Source: Pseudomonas sp. HAR-UPW-AIA-41 (GTDB lineage Bacteria > Pseudomonadota > Gammaproteobacteria > Pseudomonadales > Pseudomonadaceae). Taken from it: DNA of 64,000 bases. Below the pieces are notes generated by a model, which saw only the letters and a list, made by a program, of their open reading frames with translations, had not been told where the DNA came from and ran no database searches. The stretch is taken from assembly GCF_002304225.1 (NCBI RefSeq), contig NZ_NSLB01000002.1:62001-126000 (forward strand), read 5' to 3'. Position 1 is the stretch's first letter; the number at the start of each line of letters is the position of its first letter. The position numbers and the translations under genes were made by a program. Shown in pieces: positions 19,621-28,900 of the stretch.

Positions 19621-21602
19621 GCAGAAGCTCCATTGAGCGCCAGCGCCTCGCGCACGCGCGTTTTCACCTTCACCCGGTAGCGCCGGTCGCATGCCGCCAG
19701 CAAGCCACCCAGGCCCATCATCAGACCGCCCAGCCAGATCCAGCGCACATAGGCCTTGACGTTCAGACGCACGGCCCAGGCGCCCTGCTCCAGTGGCTCA
19801 CCCAGCGCGACATACAGGTCGCGGGTAAACCCGGCATCGATGCCGGCTTCGGTCATGGGCATGCGCTGCACGGTGTACAGGCGCTTCTCCGGGTGCAGCA
19901 CGGCAATTTCCTCACTGCCCTGCAGCACGCGCACCGTGGCACGGTCGGAGGTGTAGTTCGGCCCTTCGTGGTGCTCGGCTCCCTCGAAGACAAAGCGGTA
20001 ACCGGCAAGCTCGGCCGAATCACCCGGTTCCATGCGCAGGTCACGCTCGGCACTGAAGTGGCTGACCAGCACGATGCCGATGGCGCACACGGCAATACCG
20101 GCGTGGGCCAGCTGCATGCCCCAGTAACTGGAGGACAGGCTGCGCATCCCCTTGAACAGACCTTTGTGGCGGGTCTTGTCGAGCAGATCGCGCACACCGG
20201 CCAGTACCACCCAAGCCGAGAGCAGGAATACCGCCAGCACCGCCCAGTTGAACTCGCCGAACAGCAGGCTGGCGACCACGGCCAGCGCCACACTCGTCAG
20301 CAACACCGGCGTCAGCATGCCCACCAGCCACTTCACGGGCGTGTCTTTCCAGCGCACCAGCAGGCCGATCGCCAGCACCGCCATCAGAAGGGCCATCAGC
20401 GGCAGGAACAGGGCATTGAAGTATGGCGGGCCGACAGACAGCTTGGCGCCAGTCAGCGCATCGAGAATCAGCGGATAGAGAGTACCCAGCAGGATCGTCG
20501 CCGCCGTTACCACCAGCACCAGGTTGTTGACCAAGAGCCAGGTTTCCCGCGACCACAGGGCAAAGCCGACATTACTCTTGACCACCGGCGCCCGCAGGGC
20601 GAACAGGGTCAGCGAGCCACCGACCACCGCCAGCAGGAAACCCAGAATGAACACCCCGCGCTCCGGGTCGGTGGCAAAGGCATGCACCGAGGTCAGCACA
20701 CCGGAGCGGACCAGGAAGGTCCCCAGCAGACTGAGGGAAAAGGCGGCAATCGCCAGCAGCACGGTCCAGTTCTTGAACACGCCACGCTTTTCGGTCACCG
20801 CCAGCGAGTGGATCAGGGCCGTGCCCACCAGCCAGGGCATGAACGAGGCATTTTCCACCGGATCCCAGAACCACCAGCCGCCCCAGCCCAGCTCGTAATA
20901 GGCCCACCAGGAGCCCAGCGCGATACCGATACCGAGGAAAGCCCAGGCCACGATTGTCCACGGCCGCGACCAGCGCGCCCAGGCCGCATCCAGACGACCG
21001 CCGAGCAGCGCGGCGATGGCAAAGGCAAAGGCCACGGAGAAACCGACATAACCCATGTACAGCATCGGTGGATGGACGATTAGACCAAAATCCTGCAGCA
21101 GCGGGTTGAGGTCGCGGCCATCAGCCGGGGTATCCGGCAGCAAACGCATAAAGGGGTTGGAGGTGATGATCATAAACAGCAGGAAGCCGATGCTGATCAT
21201 GCCCATGACCGACAGCACGCGGGCCAGCACCGGTTCCGGCAATTGCCGCGAGAACACCGACACGGCGAAGGTCCAGCCACCGAGAATCAGCGCCCACAAC
21301 AGCAGCGAACCCTCGTGGGCACCCCATACCGCACTGATCTTGTACACCCATGGCAGCGCTGTGTTGGAGTTGCTGGCGACATAGGCCACCGAGAAGTCAT
21401 CGACCAGAAAGGCCTGAGTGAGGCAGGCGAAGGAGAACGCCAGCATGGCGAACTGGCCCCAGGCCGCCGGCACGCCCATGCTCATCCACTGCCGATCGCC
21501 ACGCCAGGCGCCGACCAGCGGGAAAATCGACTGCACCAGGGCAAAACACAGGGCGAGAATCAGTGCCAGGTGGCCGAGTTCCGGCACCAGAGTCGGGTTC
21601 AT
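19617..21602 (-). CDS. ccmF: Heme lyase subunit CcmF
   Basis: A 661-residue polytopic membrane protein, the core of the cytochrome c heme-ligation complex. It has many hydrophobic helices and the periplasmic tryptophan-rich WWD signature near residue 235 (YYELGWGGWWFWDPVENA). The family histidines are in flanking loops. The chosen ATG at 21602 follows AGGGAGA by 7 bases; the GTG immediately before it is in frame and possible. It is followed by ccmG with a 4-base overlap. Confidence 0.95.
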   Translation of the reverse strand: MNPTLVPELGHLALILALCFALVQSIFPLVGAWRGDRQWMSMGVPAAWGQFAMLAFSFACLTQAFLVDDFSVAYVASNSNTALPWVYKISAVWGAHEGSLLLWALILGGWTFAVSVFSRQLPEPVLARVLSVMGMISIGFLLFMIITSNPFMRLLPDTPADGRDLNPLLQDFGLIVHPPMLYMGYVGFSVAFAFAIAALLGGRLDAAWARWSRPWTIVAWAFLGIGIALGSWWAYYELGWGGWWFWDPVENASFMPWLVGTALIHSLAVTEKRGVFKNWTVLLAIAAFSLSLLGTFLVRSGVLTSVHAFATDPERGVFILGFLLAVVGGSLTLFALRAPVVKSNVGFALWSRETWLLVNNLVLVVTAATILLGTLYPLILDALTGAKLSVGPPYFNALFLPLMALLMAVLAIGLLVRWKDTPVKWLVGMLTPVLLTSVALAVVASLLFGEFNWAVLAVFLLSAWVVLAGVRDLLDKTRHKGLFKGMRSLSSSYWGMQLAHAGIAVCAIGIVLVSHFSAERDLRMEPGDSAELAGYRFVFEGAEHHEGPNYTSDRATVRVLQGSEEIAVLHPEKRLYTVQRMPMTEAGIDAGFTRDLYVALGEPLEQGAWAVRLNVKAYVRWIWLGGLMMGLGGLLAACDRRYRVKVKTRVREALALNGASA

Positions 21603-21605
21603 CAC

Positions 21606-22076
21606 TTATTCTCCCTTGGCCGCTGCGGCCGGTTGACCATTGGCGTCCAGCTGACCGCTTTCCTTCAGGGCCTTGGTCACTTCCGGCGGCATGTAATTCT
21701 CGTCGTGCTTGGCCAGCACTTCATCGGCAACCAGTACACCGTCGGCATCCAGCTTGCCGAGGGCTACGATGCCCTGCTCCTCACGGAACAGATCCGGCAG
21801 GATGCCGCGGTAGCGAATGGTCACGCTCTTGGCGAAGTCGGTGACCACGAACTCGACATCCAGCGAGTCGGCCGAACGCTTGACCGAACCCTTGGCTACC
21901 ATGCCGCCGGCGCGGATGCGCGTGTCCTGCGGCGCCTCGCCATTGGCGATCTGGGTCGGGGTGTAGAACAGGTTGATGTTCTCCTGCAGCGCACTCAGCG
22001 CCAGCGCCACCGCCGCGCCCACGCCGACCAGAATGACCAGGACGATATACAGGCGCTTCTTGCGTACCGGATTCAC
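21606..22076 (-). CDS. ccmE: Heme chaperone CcmE
   Basis: A 156-residue periplasmic heme chaperone. An N-terminal transmembrane anchor (about 8-30) precedes an OB-fold domain. The covalent heme-binding histidine is H124 in the motif HDENY, with Tyr128 as the likely axial ligand. It takes heme from CcmABCD and delivers it to CcmF. It starts with GTG inside a GTGA overlap with the ccmD stop. The C-terminal tail is alanine-rich and flexible. Confidence 0.96.
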   Translation of the reverse strand: MNPVRKKRLYIVLVILVGVGAAVALALSALQENINLFYTPTQIANGEAPQDTRIRAGGMVAKGSVKRSADSLDVEFVVTDFAKSVTIRYRGILPDLFREEQGIVALGKLDADGVLVADEVLAKHDENYMPPEVTKALKESGQLDANGQPAAAAKGE

Positions 22077-22249
22077 TTCGCTTCCTCCCGGCGCAGACGG
22101 CGCGCCTCGTCTTGCAGGTAACGGCGCCGGGCCAGAATCGGCAGCACCACATTCAACGCCAGCACCAGCAGGCTGATGCCGTAAGCCGACCAGACATAAG
22201 GGCCATGATTACCCATGGCCAGGAATTCGCCGAACGAGGCAAAACTCAT
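22073..22249 (-). CDS. ccmD: Heme exporter protein CcmD (small membrane protein)
   Basis: A 58-residue protein beginning [20 protein letters not shown], with one transmembrane helix (about 19-40) and a basic cytoplasmic tail ([17 protein letters not shown]). This is the usual CcmD shape. It belongs to the CcmABCD complex that releases holo-CcmE. It overlaps ccmC by one base at its start and ccmE by four bases at its end, which fixes both ends. Confidence 0.93.
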   Translation of the reverse strand: MSFASFGEFLAMGNHGPYVWSAYGISLLVLALNVVLPILARRRYLQDEARRLRREEAK

Positions 22250-23007
22250 CACTTGTTCCCCGCGTTGACCAGACCTGCGACTTCATCCTTGACCCAGCGT
22301 GCCCGCGCCTCGCGGCGCAACACTTCCAGGCGCATGCGCATCAGAAGCACGGCGCCGAAAAAGCAGTAGAAGCCCAGCACCATGATCAGCAGCGGCAGCC
22401 ACATCTCGGCACTCATGCTGGCCTTACCAGTGATCTTGAAGGTGGCCGGCTGGTGCAGGGTATTCCACCACTCCACCGACTTCTGGATGATCGGGATGTT
22501 CACCGCGCCCACCAGCGCCAGCACCGCGCAGGCCTTGGCCGCGCTGTCGCGGTTACTGATGGCATTGCCCAGGGCGATGATGCCGAAGTAGAGGAACAGC
22601 AGAATCAGCATCGAGGTCAGCCGGGCATCCCAGATCCAGTAGGTGCCCCAGGTCGGCTTGCCCCAGATGGCCCCGGTGATCAGCGCGATAAAGCACATCC
22701 AGGCGCCAATGGGCGCCGCCTGCTGCAGGGCCACGTCCGCCAGTTTCATCTTCCAGATCAGGCCGACTGCACCGGCAATGGCCATCATCAGGTAGCAGGA
22801 CTGGGCGAGAAACGCCGCCGGCACGTGGATATAAATGATCCGGTAGCTGTTGCCCTGGTATTTCTCAGGCGGCGCATAGGCCAGACCCCAGACCAGACCG
22901 ACAACCAGCAGCAGCACGGCAGCCACAGTAAGCCAGGGCAGCCAGCGGCCGCTCATTTCATAAAACCACTTGGGCGAACCCCACTTGTGAAACCACGTCC
23001 AATTCAT
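22249..23007 (-). CDS. ccmC: Heme-handling membrane protein CcmC
   Basis: A 252-residue, six-helix membrane protein that loads heme onto CcmE. The periplasmic tryptophan-rich motif [13 protein letters not shown] (about residues 120-132) and flanking histidines ([15 protein letters not shown]) are the heme-binding features of the HCP/WWD family. I chose the ATG at 23007, which matches the family N-terminus [19 protein letters not shown] four codons upstream (23019) is the alternative. Confidence 0.94.
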   Translation of the reverse strand: MNWTWFHKWGSPKWFYEMSGRWLPWLTVAAVLLLVVGLVWGLAYAPPEKYQGNSYRIIYIHVPAAFLAQSCYLMMAIAGAVGLIWKMKLADVALQQAAPIGAWMCFIALITGAIWGKPTWGTYWIWDARLTSMLILLFLYFGIIALGNAISNRDSAAKACAVLALVGAVNIPIIQKSVEWWNTLHQPATFKITGKASMSAEMWLPLLIMVLGFYCFFGAVLLMRMRLEVLRREARARWVKDEVAGLVNAGNK

Positions 23008-23023
23008 CTGGGACTTCACTCTT

Positions 23024-23695
23024 CTATTCGGCCAGGCTGATTTTCAGCCCGGCAGCAATCGCAAAAGGTGTCAGGGTAACGGCCAGCGCCGCCAGGCTGG
23101 CCAGCCACAGCAACTGCCCGGCTGCCGGCAATCCCTGCAGGGAGGCCTGCAAGGCGCCCGTGCCGAGAATCAGCACCGGGATGTACAACGGCAGAATCAG
23201 CAGCGCCAGGAGCAGACCACCGCGTTTGAGGCCTACCGTCAACGCCGCACCAACCGCGCCCAGCAGGCTCAGCACCGGCGTGCCGAGCAGCAGCGACAGC
23301 AGCAGCACCGGCAGGCAACGTCCCGGCAACCCCAGCATCAGGGCCAGCAGCGGCGCCAGCAGCACCAGCGCCAATCCGGAGAACAGCCAGTGTGCCAGTA
23401 CCTTGGCCAATACCAGCAGTGGCAGGGGTTGCGGCGAAAGGACGCACTGCTCCAGCGAACCGTCCTCGAAATCACTGCGAAACAAGCCGTCCAGTGACAG
23501 CAGTACGGCCAACAGCGCCGCTACCCAGATCAGCCCGGGTGACAGGGTCTGCAGCAGCTGGCTTTCCGGACCAACCGCCAGCGGAAACAGGGCGATGACA
23601 ATGGCAAAGAACACCAGCGGGTTGGCCAGTTCAGCCGGTCGCCGGCACAGCAGACGTGCTTCCCGGGCCAGCAGCAGGGTAAAGAAGTTGCTCAT
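23024..23695 (-). CDS. ccmB: Heme exporter permease CcmB
   Basis: A 223-residue integral membrane protein with six hydrophobic helices, the permease half of the CcmAB ABC transporter. That complex uses ATP to release holo-CcmE from CcmC/CcmD. The family features [20 protein letters not shown] at the N-terminus and FEDGSLEQ in the first loop are present. The start overlaps the ccmA stop in ATGA; ccmC follows after a short gap. Confidence 0.94.
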   Translation of the reverse strand: MSNFFTLLLAREARLLCRRPAELANPLVFFAIVIALFPLAVGPESQLLQTLSPGLIWVAALLAVLLSLDGLFRSDFEDGSLEQCVLSPQPLPLLVLAKVLAHWLFSGLALVLLAPLLALMLGLPGRCLPVLLLSLLLGTPVLSLLGAVGAALTVGLKRGGLLLALLILPLYIPVLILGTGALQASLQGLPAAGQLLWLASLAALAVTLTPFAIAAGLKISLAE

Positions 23696-24348
23696 GCGGC
23701 CCACTGCCCCAGGTCAAGTTCACGGTAGCTGGCCGGTTTGTGCCCCAGGCTGTGGTGGGTGGTGAAGACCACCGAACCGCCCTGTTCGCAATGGCGCGCC
23801 AGATGCTGTTCCAGCTGGGCGACGCCCTGTTTGTCGAGCGCGGTGAACGGCTCATCCAGCACCCACAAAGGTGGTGCCGGCAGATACAGGCGGGCCAGTG
23901 CCACACGGCGTTGCTGGCCGGCTGACAGGCGATGGCAGGCAACATCCTCATAGCCGCGCAGGCCAACGGCGGCCAGGGCCTGCCAGATGGCCTCGCGCTC
24001 GACCGGCTGATGCAGGGCGCAGAGCCAGGCAAGGTTCTCCTCGGCGGTCAGCAGGCCCTTGACCCCCGGTGCATGACCAATCCACAACAGGTTGCGGGTC
24101 AGCTCATGGCGCTGGCGCGCCAGCGGTTCCCCGAACAGTCGCAGTTCGCCACTGCTGGGTTCCATCAGTCCGGCAATCAGACGCAGCAGACTGGTCTTGC
24201 CGCTGCCGTTGGGGCCGACTATCTGCAGCATGTCGCCTTCGGCCAGACTGAACGCAAGGTCCTCGAACAGCATGCGCCAGTCGCGCTCACAGGCGAGTGC
24301 CACGGCTTCGAGAAGAGGACGACAGGTAGCTGGCACGGCGTTTTGCAC
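23692..24348 (-). CDS. ccmA: Heme exporter ATPase CcmA
   Basis: A 218-residue cytoplasmic ABC ATPase. Walker A GPNGSGKT is at residues 45-52, the signature [14 protein letters not shown] is near 144-157, and Walker B LWVLDEP with the following D-loop is near 164-175. It pairs with CcmB. It begins with GTG at 24348 and is the first gene of the ccmABCDEFGHI operon. The 160 bases upstream are shared with the divergent FliK-like gene and must hold both promoters. Confidence 0.94.
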   Translation of the reverse strand: MQNAVPATCRPLLEAVALACERDWRMLFEDLAFSLAEGDMLQIVGPNGSGKTSLLRLIAGLMEPSSGELRLFGEPLARQRHELTRNLLWIGHAPGVKGLLTAEENLAWLCALHQPVEREAIWQALAAVGLRGYEDVACHRLSAGQQRRVALARLYLPAPPLWVLDEPFTALDKQGVAQLEQHLARHCEQGGSVVFTTHHSLGHKPASYRELDLGQWAA

Positions 24349-24508
24349 TCAAGTCGGATGGGGCATGGCCGCTATACTGAAGCCGCACCCAAGGTGCCGC
24401 TCTAGCGCGGTCGAACCAGACAGACCGCTGGCGGCCTATGCTCGGGGCGCGATTATACACAGCGCACTTGTACCGCCGAAGCCGGCATTTTCAACAGGTT
24501 GTAACCCG

Positions 24509-26062
24509 ATGACCTCCGAGATCGGCGCCACCCGCCCCTTGCCACCGACCAGCAGCCGCCCGCCCTCCAGCGCTGCGGCCGAACTGGCGATCAAGCTGCT
24601 GCAACCCCTGCAGGGCTTGCTGGCTACCGGCGAGCAGGTACAGGCAGAAGTCATCACCCTGCGCGAGCAGCAGCAAAGCTTCCAGGTATTGCTGAAGATG
24701 ACCTTGGCCAATGGCCGCCAGGCCACCCTGCCCGCCACCAGCAACCAGCCTTTGCCCGAAGGTACGCGCCTGACCCTCACCGCCGTCTCCGAACAGCGCC
24801 TGTCGGCCACTCTTCAGGCCGGGCTGGACACGGCACTGACCCGTTTGAACAGTCAGGCCGCGCCAACCGGCAGCCTGCTGCAGGCCCGGGTGATCAGCAG
24901 CGAGTTGCAGGCGGCGGGCAAGAGTGGACAAAACCTGTACCGGGTACTGGCCAGCCTGCTCACCGGACAGCTGGCCGGCCAGCAGATCAAGCTCGACAGT
25001 CCGCAACCCCTGCCCATTGGCAGCCTGCTCAGCGCCCGGGTGATCGACAGCCAGACCCTGCAGTTCCTGCCACCCAGTGCCCAGCTCGACAGCCTGGAAA
25101 TCCAGCAACAACTCAATCAGCAGCAAAGCCGCCAAACTTCCCTGGAGGCGCTGCTCAAACCCCTTAGCGACCTGATCTCCGGCAACAAGCTGACGCCGGA
25201 ACTGCAAAAGACCGCCAGCCAGTTGCTCAATCAACTGCCGGACTTCAAGCAACTGCAGAACCCGGAACACTTGAGCAAAGCCATGGCCGGCAGTGGCAGC
25301 TTTTTCGAAGCGCACCTGCTAAGCCCTAATGCCCAACAGAGCCTGCCCCAGGATCTCAAAGGTAACCTGCTGCGCCTGATCGCCCAACTGCTGCCGCAAT
25401 TGCCTGCAGGATCACCGCTGAGCAGCCCGCTGGGCGCCAGTCTCAACGTCAATCTGCTGACCCAGGCCCTGCCCACCCTTTTGCGCGGCATGCTCGGTGG
25501 TGCAGCACCTGGCAAAGCCAGCACTGCAGGCTTTCCGCTACCGGCCAGGCTGCTGACACAAGGCGGCGAAGATGCCGATCTGGAGGCCTTGCTCAAGCTC
25601 GCCGCGGCCGCCGTATCTCGCCTGCAGACACACCAGCTGTCCAGCCTCGGACAAAGCCAGACACTGGCCGACGGAAGCCAACTGACCACCTGGCAGATGG
25701 AAATTCCGCTACGCCAGGCGGAGGGCTTTACCAGCCTGCAGGTGAAGATCGAGCAGGAACAGAGCCCGGCGCAGCAGAAGAACAGCCAACCTCAAACCCT
25801 CTGGCGGGTTGATCTGGCCTTCAACCTGGAACCGCTGGGCGCTCTGCAGGTACAGGCACAGTTGCTGCGCGGTTGTTTCAGCAGCCAGCTGTGGGCCGAG
25901 CGTGCCAGCACCGCGCAGCTGGCCAACGCCGAACTGCCCTGGCTGCGTGAGCGTCTCAACGCAGCCGGCTTCAGCGTGGGTGAACTGGCCTGCCAGCAAG
26001 GCGTGCCGCCACAAGGCCCGCGAACCCAATTGCAGCAACGCTGGATTGACGAGAAAGCATGA
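24509..26062 (+). CDS. FliK-like (hook-length control domain) protein
   Basis: A 517-residue soluble protein, rich in Gln, Leu and Ser through its first 400 residues. Its C-terminal region (about 415-505: AAVSRLQTHQLSSL... TTWQMEIPLR... LWRVDLAFNLEPLGALQVQ) resembles the Flg_hook domain of FliK. The true fliK is at 46770-48122, so this is a second family member. It is coupled by an ATGA overlap to an FlhB C-terminal-like gene, the protein FliK normally acts on, so the pair probably forms one module. P. aeruginosa has an equivalent pair beside ccmA. The start ATG follows AGGTTG. Confidence 0.8.
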   Translation: MTSEIGATRPLPPTSSRPPSSAAAELAIKLLQPLQGLLATGEQVQAEVITLREQQQSFQVLLKMTLANGRQATLPATSNQPLPEGTRLTLTAVSEQRLSATLQAGLDTALTRLNSQAAPTGSLLQARVISSELQAAGKSGQNLYRVLASLLTGQLAGQQIKLDSPQPLPIGSLLSARVIDSQTLQFLPPSAQLDSLEIQQQLNQQQSRQTSLEALLKPLSDLISGNKLTPELQKTASQLLNQLPDFKQLQNPEHLSKAMAGSGSFFEAHLLSPNAQQSLPQDLKGNLLRLIAQLLPQLPAGSPLSSPLGASLNVNLLTQALPTLLRGMLGGAAPGKASTAGFPLPARLLTQGGEDADLEALLKLAAAAVSRLQTHQLSSLGQSQTLADGSQLTTWQMEIPLRQAEGFTSLQVKIEQEQSPAQQKNSQPQTLWRVDLAFNLEPLGALQVQAQLLRGCFSSQLWAERASTAQLANAELPWLRERLNAAGFSVGELACQQGVPPQGPRTQLQQRWIDEKA

Positions 26063-26397
26063 GCAAGCATCCGAACCGCCAGGCCATTGCCCTGCAATAT
26101 GACGGCAGCAATGCCCCCAGCCTGACCGCCAAGGGCGATGACGAGCTGGCCGAGGCAATCCTCGCCCTGGCCCGCGAGCATGAAGTGCCGATCTACGAGA
26201 ATGCCGATCTGGTCAAGCTGCTGGCTCGCCTGGAGCTGGGCGATGCCATTCCCGAGGCGCTGTACCGCTGCATTGCCGAGATCATTGCCTTTGCCTGGCA
26301 CCTCAAGGGGCAATGCCCGCCAGGTTTCACCCCCACAGGCAGCAGTGAACGGGATGTCACTCCAGACCTGCCACGGCTGGCGCCGCCAAAGGCCTGA
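26059..26397 (+). CDS. Stand-alone FlhB C-terminal-like (FlhX-type) protein
   Basis: A 112-residue soluble protein similar to the cytoplasmic end of FlhB. AIALQYDGSNAP (residues 9-20) lines up with AVALKYDPAKGSAP of the FlhB in this window. The match continues through LTAKG, EIPEALY and a C-terminal helix. It has no membrane region and no NPTH autocleavage site, beginning where the cleaved C-terminal fragment of FlhB would begin. It is coupled to the FliK-like gene by ATGA. Its last 41 bases overlap the convergent rhodanese gene. A role in tuning the export switch is inferred from FlhX proteins of epsilonproteobacteria. Confidence 0.85.
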   Translation: MSKHPNRQAIALQYDGSNAPSLTAKGDDELAEAILALAREHEVPIYENADLVKLLARLELGDAIPEALYRCIAEIIAFAWHLKGQCPPGFTPTGSSERDVTPDLPRLAPPKA

Positions 26398-26818
26398 AGG
26401 CCACCTGCTCACCTTTCAGTCCACGGCCCTGAGGCATGTCCAGCAACTGCCAGGCAAAGAAGCCCTCGCGGTAGTAATAGACCTGCGTGTAGCCCCAACT
26501 GACCAGCATCTCTGCAGCGACTGCACTGCGCGGGCACACCTCACTGTCGCAGTAGACCACCAGCGGTACCTGCCGCGGCCAGGCCTGATTGCCCATTTCC
26601 GCGAAATTGCCCGCCAGATCCAGATGCACAGCGCCCCAGACATGCCCCCACGACCACTCACGGGTCGGTCGCACATCGACAAACACCGCGCCCAGCTCGT
26701 GCAGGCGCTTGGCCTGCGCGCTATTGACCGTCATGGCGCCCGCCACCTCGACAGGCGCCTCGGCCGCGTGCAGTGAACTCATTACCAGCACCAGCAACAA
26801 CCCACACAAGCGCAGCAT
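26357..26818 (-). CDS. Exported rhodanese-like domain protein
   Basis: A 153-residue protein with an N-terminal signal sequence (MLRLCGLLLVLVMSSLHAA) and a single rhodanese domain. The domain includes the GAVFVDVRPTREWSWGHVWGAVHLDL segment and an active-site loop with VVYCDSEVCPRS; the first Cys is the likely sulfur acceptor and the second Cys is unusual. It probably acts in the periplasm on sulfur or cyanide-type substrates; no substrate can be assigned. The start ATG follows GGGGAGGG. It overlaps the end of the FlhB-like gene tail to tail by 41 bases. Confidence 0.82.
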   Translation of the reverse strand: MLRLCGLLLVLVMSSLHAAEAPVEVAGAMTVNSAQAKRLHELGAVFVDVRPTREWSWGHVWGAVHLDLAGNFAEMGNQAWPRQVPLVVYCDSEVCPRSAVAAEMLVSWGYTQVYYYREGFFAWQLLDMPQGRGLKGEQVAFRPLAAPAVAGLE

Positions 26819-26937
26819 GATCCGGCCCTCCCCGCGTCTTTCTTGAGCGTAGGCAAGGCAACATGCACAGCTTGGAACCATTGGCAGGAGCAAAACGTCT
26901 GCTAAGAGCGCGCAGCACTATCAGCGACGGCGGGAGA

Positions 26938-27336
26938 TCACGCTTTGCGTGCTTGATGCAGGCGACTGACCAGTTCAGCCTCGGCTTTGGTCAGGCCACA
27001 GGAGTGCGTCAGATCATCAACGCTGGCGCCCATGCCAACCAAACGGGCGGCCTGGGTGAAGGACAGCGACGTCGGATCACGCTGTTCGATCTGACTGAGT
27101 TTATCCGGCAACGGGGCCACCACCCGGCGCAGCTCGTGCAGTTCTTCGCCCATGCGGATGCTCCCGGTGAGGTAAGCATCCAGACGCCGGGACAACTCTT
27201 TCAGCCGCTGGTCATAGGCAGCAGCCCGCTCGGCCTGCAGCACCGCCTGCTCACGCAGGCGTCCTGCCAGCCACACACAGGCGCCGATAAGGCCGACACA
27301 CGTCAACCCCAGCAGACCCAGCGCGATCTCGAGCAT
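26938..27336 (-). CDS. DUF2802 domain protein at the end of the chemotaxis operon
   Basis: A 132-residue protein. An N-terminal transmembrane helix (residues 4-24) and a coiled-coil-like helix (about 28-75) are followed by a C-terminal module with helix-turn-helix character (FTQAARLVGMGASVDDLTHSCGLTKAEAELVSRLH). This is the DUF2802 family, which I recall as a regular companion of cheW in Pseudomonas and Vibrio chemotaxis operons. Its start overlaps the cheW stop by one base. No function is established. A role in anchoring or placing the polar array is possible. Confidence 0.85.
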   Translation of the reverse strand: MLEIALGLLGLTCVGLIGACVWLAGRLREQAVLQAERAAAYDQRLKELSRRLDAYLTGSIRMGEELHELRRVVAPLPDKLSQIEQRDPTSLSFTQAARLVGMGASVDDLTHSCGLTKAEAELVSRLHQARKA

Positions 27337-27815
27337 CAGATGCCGTCCAGCTCAGACCACTCTTCTTCGCTCATCATCTTGTCCAGTTCGACCAGAATCA
27401 GCAGCTCGCCATTCTTGTTGCACACGCCCTGGATGAACTTGGCAGACTCGTCATTGCCAACATTCGGCGCGGTTTCCACCTCGGACTGGCGCAGGTAAAC
27501 CACCTCAGCCACGCTGTCGACCAGGATGCCGACCACCTGCTTGTCCGCTTCAATGATCACGATGCGCGTGTTGTCGGTCACCGGCGCCGGCATCAGGCCA
27601 AAGCGCTGACGGGTATCGATCACCGTGACCACGTTGCCGCGCAGGTTGATGATGCCCAGCACGTAGCTGGGCGCGCCCGGCACCGGCGCGATCTCGGTGT
27701 AGCGCAGCACTTCCTGCACCTGCATCACGTTGATGCCATAGGTTTCGTTATCCAGTCGGAACGTCACCCACTGCAGAATCGGATCTTCGGAACCTTGTGC
27801 AGAAGACTTTTTCAT
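27336..27815 (-). CDS. cheW: Chemotaxis coupling protein CheW
   Basis: A 159-residue cytoplasmic scaffold that links chemoreceptors to CheA. It is a single CheW/SH3-like domain (WVTFRLDNETYGINVMQVQEVLRYTEIAPVPGAPSYVLGIINLRGNVVTVID). The conserved NLRG turn is near residues 73-76. The N-terminus has a short, mostly polar lead. The ATG follows GAGGGAA. It lies downstream of parC and parP, as in Vibrio chemotaxis clusters. Confidence 0.95.
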   Translation of the reverse strand: MKKSSAQGSEDPILQWVTFRLDNETYGINVMQVQEVLRYTEIAPVPGAPSYVLGIINLRGNVVTVIDTRQRFGLMPAPVTDNTRIVIIEADKQVVGILVDSVAEVVYLRQSEVETAPNVGNDESAKFIQGVCNKNGELLILVELDKMMSEEEWSELDGI

Positions 27816-27906
27816 TGTTCCCTCGCCTCGTCAAAACCACCAGTGGCGGCAAATACGGGTCTACCCGCTTGTTATCACTATAGAAGCCCAATTCTGATTG
27901 GGCTCG

Positions 27907-28815
27907 TCAAACCTTTGTCTTGCGTCTGTCGCTGGCAGCAATCAGCTCTGCCAACGCCGAAACATCAAGCAACGCACACATATGCTCGATAACTGTTCCA
28001 GCTAGCCAAGGCCGCTGAGTACGCTGACTACGCCACTTGACCTCACTCGGATCAAGGCGAATCGAGCGACTGACCTGATGCACAGCCAGCCCCCACTCAC
28101 AACCTTGAATGGAGATAACGTACTGCAGCCCCTCACGGCACTCATCACGATAGCGCTCTGGCATTACCCAGCGCGCCGTATCAATGACTTTGAGGTTGCC
28201 TGCGGGCACCGGCAGGATGCCGAGAAACCAATCAGGCTGGCCGAACAAGGGCGTTAACTCCTGTCCTTCCAGAGGGCAAATACTACCGAGGCAAATAAGA
28301 GGCACTGCCAGCGTCAAACCAGCCACATCGAACAACAAGCACTCAAAGGGCTCATCTGCCCAACTCGGCCGCCCAACCCAGGGAGCACTGGCTGTTGGCG
28401 CTTTTTCCTCGACAACCACTGCAACTACTGGCGCAGGCGGCTCGATGGAGGGTTCGCTCACCGCAGGTGTTGTTTCTGTTACAACAACTGGCTCAACCAC
28501 CGGCAAAAAACTGGGCAACAACGAAGGCAAGCCAAGCTCGCTTTTAACAGGCGGCAAACGCTCCGCCAAAGTCACTACCCGTGCAGAGGGCTGAGGCTGT
28601 CGGCGGGCATCACGCACCTCCTCCTCCAGTACCGCCGCCGCAAAATCATCCATATCAGTTTGAATGGCTACGCGGTGGGGAGAACCTGGCATCGCTGGCT
28701 CAAACTCAACCCCCCGGGCTGCTTCCAGCTCGCTCGCAGCATCCTGCAACAACGCATCCAGATAACTCTGAAGAGCCAGCTGAGAACGGGTATTGAGGCG
28801 CTGCGGACGATTCAT
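27907..28815 (-). CDS. parP: ParP-like protein with C-terminal CheW domain
   Basis: A 302-residue protein. Its N-terminal half is a low-complexity, Pro/Val/Glu-rich region (about 60-150) after a short helical start. The C-terminal half (about 155-300) is a CheW-like domain: FECLLFDVAGLTLAVPLICLGSICPL, then FLGILPVPAGNLKVIDTARWVM. This matches Vibrio ParP, which binds CheA and ParC and keeps arrays at the cell pole. Its position between parC and cheW supports the call. The symbol is by homology of order and architecture; a general CheW-like coupling protein is the alternative. Confidence 0.82.
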   Translation of the reverse strand: MNRPQRLNTRSQLALQSYLDALLQDAASELEAARGVEFEPAMPGSPHRVAIQTDMDDFAAAVLEEEVRDARRQPQPSARVVTLAERLPPVKSELGLPSLLPSFLPVVEPVVVTETTPAVSEPSIEPPAPVVAVVVEEKAPTASAPWVGRPSWADEPFECLLFDVAGLTLAVPLICLGSICPLEGQELTPLFGQPDWFLGILPVPAGNLKVIDTARWVMPERYRDECREGLQYVISIQGCEWGLAVHQVSRSIRLDPSEVKWRSQRTQRPWLAGTVIEHMCALLDVSALAELIAASDRRKTKV

Positions 28816-28900
28816 TGGAAAAACCTTTTAGCCATAGCTGTGCAAACTATCGGCTGCAAGCATCGGCAACTTGAGCGCCAAAAGGCAACAAAGCAGATCA

